In this document: positions 1-5,628 of the stretch, one piece after another
Position numbering within the stretch: the first letter of the stretch is position 1
Layout: each line of letters begins with the position of its first letter
DNA from: Acidothermaceae bacterium
GTDB lineage: Bacteria; Actinomycetota; Actinomycetes; Acidothermales; Acidothermaceae
Direction of reading: 5' to 3'
DNA length: 5,798 bases
Assembly: GCA_025925185.1 (NCBI GenBank)
Contig: JAICLV010000147.1
Location: 1-5,798 of the forward strand
Notes under the pieces: model-generated
What the model was told of the DNA's origin: nothing
Databases searched by the model: none
Seen by the model: the letters and a program-made list of their open reading frames with translations, nothing else
Made by a program: the position numbers and the translations under genes

Positions 1-824
<824 letters not shown>

Positions 825-871
825 GATTTCCTGTGTAGAAAGGCCCATTTCTTGTCTCGGAAGGCAGCGTG

Positions 872-1981
872 ATGGCCGAGGTCTCCATCGGCATGGGTAA
901 GACCGCTCGGCGGGCGTACAGCTTCGACGAGATCGCGATCGTGCCTTCGCGGCGCACCCGCGACCCCGAAGAGGTCTCTGTCGCGTGGCAAATCGACGCC
1001 TACCGGTTCGAGGCGCCGATCATCTCCAGCGCGATGGACAGCGTCGTCTCTCCCGAGACCGCCGTCGAGATCGGCCGCCTTGGTGGCCTTGGCGTGCTCG
1101 ACCTGGAGGGTCTGTGGACCCGCTATGACGATCCGAAGCCGTACCTTGACGAGATCGCGCAACTGCCAGACGGCGACGTCGTCCGGCGGACGAGGGAGAT
1201 CTACGCCGAGCCCATCAAGGAAGAGTTGATCGGCGCGCGCATCAAACAAATTCGCGACGCCGGCGTGGTCACGGCGGGCGCGTTGTCTCCGCAGCGCACC
1301 GCGCAGTATCACAAGGCCGTTCTCGAAGCAGGCGTCGACCTGTTCGTGATCCGCGGTGCCACGGTGTCTGCCGAGCACGTCTCCACTCGAGCCGACGCGC
1401 TCAACCTCAAGAAGTTCATCTACGACCTGGACGTGCCGGTCATCGTCGGCGGGTCCTACACCTACCAAGCGGCGCTGCACCTGATGCGCACCGGCGCCGC
1501 GGGGGTGTTGGTCGGTGTCGGCGGCGGCGCCGCGCACACCACAAGGTCGGTTCTGGGCATCGGCGTCCCGATGGCGACCGTCGTCTCTGACGCGGCCGCG
1601 GCACGCCGCGATTACCTCGACGAGTCGGGCGGGCGCTACGTCCACGTGATCGCCGACGGTGCGATGCGCACCGGAGGCGACATCGCAAAAGCCATCGCTT
1701 GCGGCGCCGACGCGGTCATGATCGGGTTGCCGCTGGCGCGCGCCACCGAGGCGCCGGGGCAGGGCTGGCACTGGGGTGCGGAGTCGCGTCATCACGAGTT
1801 GCCGCGCGGTCAGCGCTACCACGCCGGAACGGCCGGCACCCTGCACGAGATCCTTTACGGTCCGGCCACCGACGCGGAGGGCACCACCAACCTGGTGGGC
1901 GCGCTGCGCAAGTCGATGGCGACCTGCGGTTACTCCGACCTCAAGGAGTTCCAGCGCGTCGAGGTCGTGGCGACCAACTAG
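872..1981 (+). CDS. guaB3: GuaB3 family IMP dehydrogenase-related protein
   Basis: This is a 369-residue (beta/alpha)8 barrel protein related to IMPDH but without the CBS pair. It begins with the GuaB3 signature IGMGKTARRAYSFDEI (residues 6-21) and continues with APIISSAMDSVVSPETA, GRLGGLGVL, the GuaB3-type [37 protein letters not shown], and a C-terminal NLVGALRKSMATCGYSDLKEFQ. In the catalytic loop GVGGGAAHTTRS the position of the IMPDH nucleophilic Cys is His222, so standard thioimidate chemistry is not expected. The biochemical role of actinobacterial GuaB3 is, as far as I know, unsettled; actinomycetes commonly carry it right after guaB. A GGAAGG Shine-Dalgarno at 859-864 lies 7 bp before the ATG at 872. 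A GTG at 869 is also in frame but only 4 bp from the SD, so ATG is preferred. The stop is TAG at 1979-1981. Confidence 0.95.
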   Translation: MAEVSIGMGKTARRAYSFDEIAIVPSRRTRDPEEVSVAWQIDAYRFEAPIISSAMDSVVSPETAVEIGRLGGLGVLDLEGLWTRYDDPKPYLDEIAQLPDGDVVRRTREIYAEPIKEELIGARIKQIRDAGVVTAGALSPQRTAQYHKAVLEAGVDLFVIRGATVSAEHVSTRADALNLKKFIYDLDVPVIVGGSYTYQAALHLMRTGAAGVLVGVGGGAAHTTRSVLGIGVPMATVVSDAAAARRDYLDESGGRYVHVIADGAMRTGGDIAKAIACGADAVMIGLPLARATEAPGQGWHWGAESRHHELPRGQRYHAGTAGTLHEILYGPATDAEGTTNLVGALRKSMATCGYSDLKEFQRVEVVATN

Positions 1982-1999
1982 CGCTACTCCAGCCGTCTT

Positions 2000-2015
2000 A
2001 CGGACATCCGTCCGT
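2000..2015. promoter_or_regulatory. Palindromic operator, copy 1 (upstream of hydroxylase promoter)
   Basis: The sequence ACGGACATCCGTCCGT forms an inverted repeat: 7-bp arms around a central TC with a single mismatch, or perfect 6-bp arms around ATCC. It matches the copy at 2086-2101 at 14 of 16 positions. It lies 19 bp after the guaB3 stop and ends 23 bp before the TTGACA -35 element. Length, tight spacer and near-perfect symmetry resemble operators of dimeric helix-turn-helix repressors, especially TetR-type ones. That assignment is inference, and no TetR gene is visible here. Confidence 0.65.
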
Positions 2016-2038
2016 CGAGCTTTTCCCTCCTGGGTCTC

Positions 2039-2068
2039 TTGACACCTGCGTGCGAACGGCGGCATGGT
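2039..2068 (+). promoter_or_regulatory. Predicted promoter of the flavin monooxygenase gene
   Basis: A perfect -35 consensus TTGACA occupies 2039-2044. With an 18-bp spacer, the best -10 candidate is CATGGT at 2063-2068, which agrees with TATAAT at only three positions, so the promoter would be weak or in need of help. The predicted transcript would start near 2075, giving a leader of about 63 nt before the ATG at 2138. The two palindromes flank this promoter, one upstream of -35 and one about 10 bp after the expected start, which suits repression. Confidence 0.5.
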
Positions 2069-2085
2069 TTTGTCTCAACCGGATG

Positions 2086-2101
2086 ACGGACATCTGTCCG
2101 C
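2086..2101. promoter_or_regulatory. Palindromic operator, copy 2 (in hydroxylase leader)
   Basis: The sequence ACGGACATCTGTCCGC contains the perfect inverted repeat CGGACA-TC-TGTCCG (2087-2100). It matches copy 1 at 14 of 16 positions; the differences are one base in the right arm and the last base. Centre-to-centre distance to copy 1 is 86 bp, close to eight helical turns, so both sites would face nearly the same side of the DNA. Placed just downstream of the predicted transcription start, it could act as a roadblock operator (inference). Confidence 0.65.
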
Positions 2102-2123
2102 AGAACGGTCGGGCGCTCTGCAC

Positions 2124-2131
2124 AGAGGAGG
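2124..2131 (+). promoter_or_regulatory. Strong ribosome binding site for the monooxygenase
   Basis: AGAGGAGG lies 6 bp before the ATG at 2138 and closely matches the anti-Shine-Dalgarno complement. It is the best SD in the window and fixes the start. Together with the weak, operator-flanked promoter, it suggests a gene kept low by repression but translated well once induced (inference). Confidence 0.75.
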
Positions 2132-2137
2132 CACGCT

Positions 2138-3796
2138 ATGGACGAACGCGAAGTCCCGGTGCTCATTGTTGGCGGGAGCCTGGTCGGGTTGACCACATCG
2201 CTGCTGCTCGCCTCTCGCGGCGTGCCGCATATGGTGGTCGAACGCCATCACGGCACCGCGATTCATCCGAGGGCGGCGTCGTTTCATCAGCGAACGATGG
2301 AAATCTTCCGCGGCGTCGGCCTGCAGCACGAAATCGAGTCGGTCGCGGAACACGAGTTCGTGCAACACGGCGCGATCGTCTCTGTCGAGAGCCTGTGCGG
2401 CAAGGAGCTGAAGTACTTCTACAAGTCGTACAGCGAGGGCGTCGAAGGTCTCAGCGCCACGTCGCGGTTGTTCATCACGCAGGTCGGACTCGAGCCGCTG
2501 GTTCGCGCCAAGGCGGCGGCGCTGGGCGCCGAGCACCACTACGGCATGGAGCTGGTGAGCTTCGAGCAGGACGCCGATGAGGTGCGGGCCGTGGTGCGTT
2601 CGCGCGACGAGGGCGACGAGCAGCTCGTGCGCGCGCAATACCTGGTGGCCGCCGACGGAGCGCACAGCGTGATCCGGGAACAGCTCGGCGTGCCGATGCA
2701 GGGCCGTGGCACGTTTGCCAACTGCATCACGATCTACTTCCGCGCCGACGTCAAGCCGATGCTCGGCGACCGCAACCTCAGCGTCGTCTACGTCAATCAC
2801 CCGACGCTGCTGGGCTTTTTCCGTTTCTCCATCACCGCCGACTCCGGATTCCTCGCGGTGTTCGTCACAAGCGACGCTGACGGGGGCAACCGCAGCACCG
2901 ACATCGCCGCCGACATGAGCGACGAACGATGCGTCGAATACGTGCGCACCGCGCTTGGCTGCGGGCCCGAGGTGTCCATCGAGATTGATAACGTGCAGCC
3001 TTGGAACGCGTCCGCTGGGTGGGCGCAGACGTTTCGGCAAGGTCGCGTCCTGCTCGCAGGCGATGCGGCGCACGTGGTGCCGCCGACCGGCGGGTTCGGT
3101 GGCAACACGGGAATCGCTGACGCGCACAATCTCGCCTGGAAGCTCGCCATGGTGCTCGACGGCGCCGCTGGACCCGAGCTGCTCGACACCTACGACGCCG
3201 AGCGCCGACCGGCCGGCGCGTTGATCTCCGAGCAGGGTTACACGCGCTACGTCTTACGGGTCGATCCGACGCTGCCGCAAGACGACCTCGCGCCGCCGCT
3301 TGACGACGCGAGCATCGAACTGGGCATCGTCTATCGCTCGGCCGCCGTGGCCGCTCCCGATGGCGGCGCGGGCGCGGCGCCTGACGCGCCGCCGCTTGAC
3401 GACCCGCGTGCCCCGTCGGGCCGCCTCGGCGCCCGCGTTCCGCATGTCGAGGTGAGTCTGGGCGGGCGACTGCTGTCGTTGCACGACGTCGTCGGCCGCG
3501 GGTTCGTGTTGCTCACCGGTCCGGACGGCGCCGCCTGGACGGCGGCGGCGCGCGAGGCCGCCGCGCGGTGCGCGGTGCAGCTCGACGCGTACCGCGTGGG
3601 GCCTAGCGGTGACCTCGTCGCGGCGGCCGGCACGTTCGGACGCGCGTTCGCGCTACCGCCTGACGGGGCGGTGATCGTGCGGCCGGACGGCCATCTGGCC
3701 TGGAGCGCTGGCGGCCCGGTCGAGGGCGCGCCCGACGTCATCGAGGACGTGTTGACGCGCGTGCTGTGCCGCAAGGGCGCCGCGCGTCCCGCCTAG
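2138..3796 (+). CDS. FAD-dependent aromatic hydroxylase (PF01494-type monooxygenase)
   Basis: This 552-residue protein is a class A flavoprotein monooxygenase, which uses NAD(P)H and O2 to hydroxylate an aromatic or polyketide substrate. The N-terminal Rossmann motif VLIVGGSLVGL (residues 8-18) ends in an acidic ribose-binding residue at VVERH (33-37). The DG motif AADGAHSVIR (171-180) contacts FAD and NAD(P)H. The GD motif GRVLLAGDAAHVVPP (302-316), followed by GGFGGNTGIADAHNLAWKLA, binds the FAD pyrophosphate. The Ala/Pro/Asp/Gly-rich stretch around 402-428 looks like a linker to a C-terminal thioredoxin-like domain (about 433-545) that lacks a CxxC, as in phenol hydroxylase and polyketide hydroxylases such as RdmE or PgaE. 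No signal peptide or membrane segment is visible. The substrate cannot be deduced: phenol degradation, antibiotic tailoring and drug inactivation all remain possible. It is a single gene with its own promoter and twin operators, probably inducible rather than part of the purine operon. Confidence 0.93.
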   Translation: MDEREVPVLIVGGSLVGLTTSLLLASRGVPHMVVERHHGTAIHPRAASFHQRTMEIFRGVGLQHEIESVAEHEFVQHGAIVSVESLCGKELKYFYKSYSEGVEGLSATSRLFITQVGLEPLVRAKAAALGAEHHYGMELVSFEQDADEVRAVVRSRDEGDEQLVRAQYLVAADGAHSVIREQLGVPMQGRGTFANCITIYFRADVKPMLGDRNLSVVYVNHPTLLGFFRFSITADSGFLAVFVTSDADGGNRSTDIAADMSDERCVEYVRTALGCGPEVSIEIDNVQPWNASAGWAQTFRQGRVLLAGDAAHVVPPTGGFGGNTGIADAHNLAWKLAMVLDGAAGPELLDTYDAERRPAGALISEQGYTRYVLRVDPTLPQDDLAPPLDDASIELGIVYRSAAVAAPDGGAGAAPDAPPLDDPRAPSGRLGARVPHVEVSLGGRLLSLHDVVGRGFVLLTGPDGAAWTAAAREAAARCAVQLDAYRVGPSGDLVAAAGTFGRAFALPPDGAVIVRPDGHLAWSAGGPVEGAPDVIEDVLTRVLCRKGAARPA

Positions 3797-3812
3797 CCGC
3801 AGTCGTTAGGCG
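3790..3812. terminator. Possible weak hairpin in the convergent 3' junction
   Basis: CGCCTA at 3790-3795 pairs with TAGGCG at 3807-3812 around an 11-nt loop. The arms include parts of the hydroxylase stop (TAG) and the chorismate mutase stop (TAA on the minus strand). There is no T-run on either side and the stem is short, so it may be chance. It is the only candidate for stopping the two converging transcripts at the 9-bp gap. Confidence 0.2.
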
Positions 3813-4117
3813 CGGCCGCGGGAGAGTTCGAGCACCGTCAGCGCGAGCTGGCTGCCACCGCGGCCCAGGCCGTCGACATACGCGTTCACGATCTTCAGTT
3901 CGCGGGAGTGTTGCCGCCGCGGCCCCCCGTGCGACATCCGCACCGCCTGGATCTGCTTGGAAACGGCGACGCGCCGCTGCACGATGCTGATCAGCTCGGC
4001 GTCGATCTCGTCGATCTCCTCGCGCAGCTTTGCCACCATCGCGTTGACAGCGTCGACGCCGCTATCCGCGTGCACGTCGCCCGGAGCAACGGCCGTCTCG
4101 CTCACACTCTGGTTCAT
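3806..4117 (-). CDS. Chorismate mutase, small intracellular AroQ type
   Basis: Chorismate mutase converts chorismate to prephenate in the cytoplasm, the entry to Phe and Tyr synthesis. The 103-residue all-helical protein aligns with M. tuberculosis Rv0948c (recalled from memory). LREEIDEIDAELI starts helix 1, then come QRRVAVSKQIQAVR, HSRELKIVNAY and a final helix ending SRGRA. The active-site set is complete and correctly spaced: Arg32, Arg49, Arg60, Arg72 and Glu73, matching Rv0948c Arg18', Arg35, Arg46, Arg58 and Glu59. About 28 N-terminal residues are non-conserved. There is no signal peptide, so this is not the secreted type. Such enzymes are poorly active alone and are activated by DAHP synthase (known for M. 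tuberculosis). Here the C-terminus stops two residues short of Rv0948c, and Pro66 replaces a Thr. The start ATG has AAAGG about 9 bp upstream. The gene is convergent with the hydroxylase. Confidence 0.93.
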   Translation of the reverse strand: MNQSVSETAVAPGDVHADSGVDAVNAMVAKLREEIDEIDAELISIVQRRVAVSKQIQAVRMSHGGPRRQHSRELKIVNAYVDGLGRGGSQLALTVLELSRGRA

Positions 4118-4173
4118 CGGTGCTGGCCTTTCGTTGTGCCGCCCCGAGCTCGCCCAAGTCCGGAGACGAACAA

Positions 4174-4201
4174 ACGCCCCGGGCTCGTGAGCCCGGGGCG
4201 T
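4174..4201 (-). terminator. Intrinsic terminator hairpin (minus-strand transcript)
   Basis: ACGCCCCGGGCT (4174-4185) pairs perfectly with AGCCCGGGGCGT (4190-4201) around a 4-nt CGTG loop, a very stable 12-bp stem. Reading the minus strand, the stem runs into TTGTTCGTCT, a T-rich exit; the plus-strand exit (CGGTTGGTGT) is less so. It therefore most likely ends a minus-strand transcript coming from the small gene(s) at 4220-4628. It insulates that transcript from chorismate mutase, whose start is 57 bp further on. The remaining bases of 4118-4219 presumably hold the chorismate mutase promoter, but I see no convincing -35/-10 pair. Confidence 0.7.
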
Positions 4202-4219
4202 CGGTTGGTGTCTGTTTAC

Positions 4220-4450
4220 TCAGACGGCGTCGACGGCAGCCAGGCTCTTCGCATAAAAGAAGCCCGTGCCGAAAAAGTACGCCGACCGCGTCATGGTGAC
4301 AGTGTGCGGCGTCGGGTCGGTTCCCGTCCAGCAGTGCCCACAATGTGAGACGGACTGTTCGCATTGGGCGGAGCGTTCGATCCAGTGTCCGCCGCGAAAC
4401 GGAGAGCCGATATCGGGGTCACCGGGATGGGCCAGGGGAAAGGCACGCAC
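4220..4450 (-). CDS. Doubtful small ORF, possible 76-residue protein
   Basis: I do not recognise this reading frame. From a GTG at 4450 it encodes 76 residues with Cys30, Cys37 and Cys40 (CEQSVSHCGHC, flanked by His) and an aromatic C-terminus, AYFFGTGFFYAKSLAAVDAV. For being real: the TGA at 4220-4222 lies 18 bp before the strong minus-strand hairpin, and my hand count gives G or C at about three quarters of third positions, higher than at first and second positions. Against: there is no clear Shine-Dalgarno, it overlaps the preceding gene by 32 bp, and the frame is open further upstream as a shadow of that gene. An ATG at 4294 would leave 24 residues. It could also be the continuation of the upstream gene after a frameshift, or simply untranslated 3' RNA. 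Confidence 0.3.
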   Translation of the reverse strand: MRAFPLAHPGDPDIGSPFRGGHWIERSAQCEQSVSHCGHCWTGTDPTPHTVTMTRSAYFFGTGFFYAKSLAAVDAV

Positions 4451-4628
4451 GTCCGTCCACGTTCGGGTCGGGGGCGGCCGGCATGCGAGTTTGCGGCTGC
4501 ACCAGCAGCTCACCGCAGTGGCAGTGCAACAGAATCTTCGTGCCGGACGACGTCTGCTCGACGGCGACCACCGACTCGTAACCGAGCAGGACGTGTGCGC
4601 CGTGGTTGGGGCAATAGGGAGCGAACAT
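4419..4628 (-). CDS. Small putative metal-binding (zinc-ribbon-like) hypothetical protein
   Basis: This is a 69-residue protein starting MFAPYCPNHGAHVLLG. Two knuckle-like pairs, Cys6-x2-His9 and Cys36-x-Cys38 (in HCHCGELL), flank a short beta-rich stretch, YESVVAVEQ...GTKILL. This resembles the small actinobacterial proteins beginning MFAPYCP/MYAPYCP that I recall, whose function is unknown; metal binding is inferred from the Cys/His spacing only. The last ~25 residues are Pro/Ala-rich and look disordered. The ATG at 4628 is preferred because it matches that family start and has AGGGA 10 bp upstream. An in-frame ATG at 4664 would add 12 residues but overlaps the LysR -10 box and has no SD. 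The gene is divergent from the LysR gene, with 49 bp between starts, a common arrangement for a LysR target. Confidence 0.6.
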   Translation of the reverse strand: MFAPYCPNHGAHVLLGYESVVAVEQTSSGTKILLHCHCGELLVQPQTRMPAAPDPNVDGRACLSPGPSR

Positions 4629-4665
4629 GCGTCGATCGTCCCTGCTAAAACCGTTCAGGTCCATC

Positions 4666-4671
4666 TAGTAT
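4666..4671 (+). promoter_or_regulatory. -10 box for a leaderless LysR mRNA
   Basis: TAGTAT fits the actinobacterial -10 pattern TANNNT and ends 6 bp before the ATG at 4678, so transcription would start at or next to the A of the start codon. No Shine-Dalgarno precedes that ATG, as expected for a leaderless transcript. No good -35 is seen at 16-18 bp. On the minus strand the overlapping TACTAG could serve the divergent small gene. Confidence 0.55.
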
Positions 4672-4677
4672 TCGGTC

Positions 4678-5607
4678 ATGAGTGTGTTCAGCAAAGACTT
4701 CACAATCGACCCACGCCGGATCCGGGTGCTCCGAGAGGTCGCCCAGCGTGGCACCGTGACCGGGGCGGCCGCCGGATTGCACCTCACGCCGTCCGCCGTC
4801 TCGCAACAGATCGCGGCTCTCTCGCGCGACCTCGGCGTCCCGCTGCTGGAGAAGACCGGCCGGGGAGTGCGGCTCACCGGCCAGGCGCAGGTGATTTTGC
4901 AGCACGCTTCCGTCGTCCAGGCTCAGTTTGAGCGGGCGCGAGCTGACCTGGCCGCCTTCGCCGATGGGGCGCGGGGATCTGTCGCGGTGGCCGGCTTTTC
5001 GACGGCCATCTCCGGGCTAATCGCGCCGGCGATGAGGCTGCTATCGCAGAGTCGGCCGGGGATCACGGTCACCGCGGTGGAGATGGACCCGCCGGAGGTG
5101 TTCACCCGGTTGGATCGCGGCGAGTTGGACGTCGTGGTCGCCGTGGACCATCGGGGCGTGCCGCCGCACACGGATCCGCACTATTTCCGTCAGCCATTGT
5201 TCGCGGATCGTTTCGACGTCGGATTGCCTGTAGGGCACCCGTTTGCTTCTCGGGATTCGATCTCGTTGGCGGAGCTGGCGGGGGAGACGTTCGTCGCGGC
5301 CGCGCCGCAAAGCTCGTGCGCCGAGGTGACGATGGCCGCGTGCGCGGCGGCCGGCTTCACGCCCGACATTCGGCATTACAGCAGCGACTGGAATGCCGTT
5401 GCCGCTTTGGTCGCCGTCGGATGCGGGGTGGCATTGGTGCCGCGACTCGCGCAACCCCTCGTGGTTACGGGATTTTCGATGCGTCCGTTGGCTGGCATGG
5501 GCGCCGCGCGCAACATCTTCGCGGCCGTTCGCGCTGGGGCGCAGGACGATCCCGTGTTGGCGGCCACACTTGACGTTCTGCGCGAGGTGGCTTGCTCGAT
5601 CGGCTGA
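4678..5607 (+). CDS. LysR-family transcriptional regulator
   Basis: At 309 residues this is the usual LysR length. The N-terminal winged helix-turn-helix covers about residues 13-70: RIRVLREVAQRGTVTGAAAGLHLTPSAVSQQIAALSRDLGVPLLEKTGRGVRLT, with the recognition helix around TPSAVSQQIAALS. A linker helix rich in Ala, Arg and Gln follows (about 71-95), then the two-lobe periplasmic-binding-like effector domain from GSVAVAGFSTAISGLIAPA. This contains the hinge region LDRGELDVVVAVD and the second-lobe motif LVAVGCGVALVPRL. All parts are present, so the protein looks functional. Its ligand cannot be told from sequence. LysR proteins often autoregulate and control the divergent gene, here the small Cys/His protein, or more distant genes. 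Translation probably starts without a leader. The gene is convergent, 21 bp away, with the partial gene at the window end. Confidence 0.93.
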   Translation: MSVFSKDFTIDPRRIRVLREVAQRGTVTGAAAGLHLTPSAVSQQIAALSRDLGVPLLEKTGRGVRLTGQAQVILQHASVVQAQFERARADLAAFADGARGSVAVAGFSTAISGLIAPAMRLLSQSRPGITVTAVEMDPPEVFTRLDRGELDVVVAVDHRGVPPHTDPHYFRQPLFADRFDVGLPVGHPFASRDSISLAELAGETFVAAAPQSSCAEVTMAACAAAGFTPDIRHYSSDWNAVAALVAVGCGVALVPRLAQPLVVTGFSMRPLAGMGAARNIFAAVRAGAQDDPVLAATLDVLREVACSIG

Positions 5608-5628
5608 TTGACCTCCTCTTGCGCGGAT

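Noticed and set aside
869..871. GTG as the guaB3 start
   Set aside because: It is in frame directly before the ATG at 872, but only 4 bp from the GGAAGG Shine-Dalgarno; the ATG spacing of 7 bp is better and fits the family N-terminus.
1699..2580. A 293-codon plus-strand frame spanning the guaB3 end, the control region and the hydroxylase start
   Set aside because: It is out of frame with two certain genes, Arg/Gly-rich, and would run through the operator/promoter region; it is a shadow.
2075..3127. A 350-codon open frame on the minus strand opposite the hydroxylase
   Set aside because: It covers the FAD, DG and GD motifs of a clearly real gene and reads as a mirror of its codon bias; it has no family features of its own.
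3811..3820. CGCGGCCGCG palindrome
   Set aside because: It lies inside the chorismate mutase C-terminal codons (RGRA) and is a common product of GC-rich coding sequence, so I do not treat it as a regulatory site.
4662..4664. Upstream ATG for the small Cys/His protein
   Set aside because: It would overlap the divergent -10 region, lacks a Shine-Dalgarno and places the added residues across the AGGGA that suits the ATG at 4628. Not fully excluded.
4266..4931. A plus-strand frame with CPQCETDC that runs into the LysR gene
   Set aside because: It overlaps the LysR helix-turn-helix region in another frame. Its Cys cluster mirrors the opposite strand, and third-position GC is lower than in the minus-strand frame by eye.
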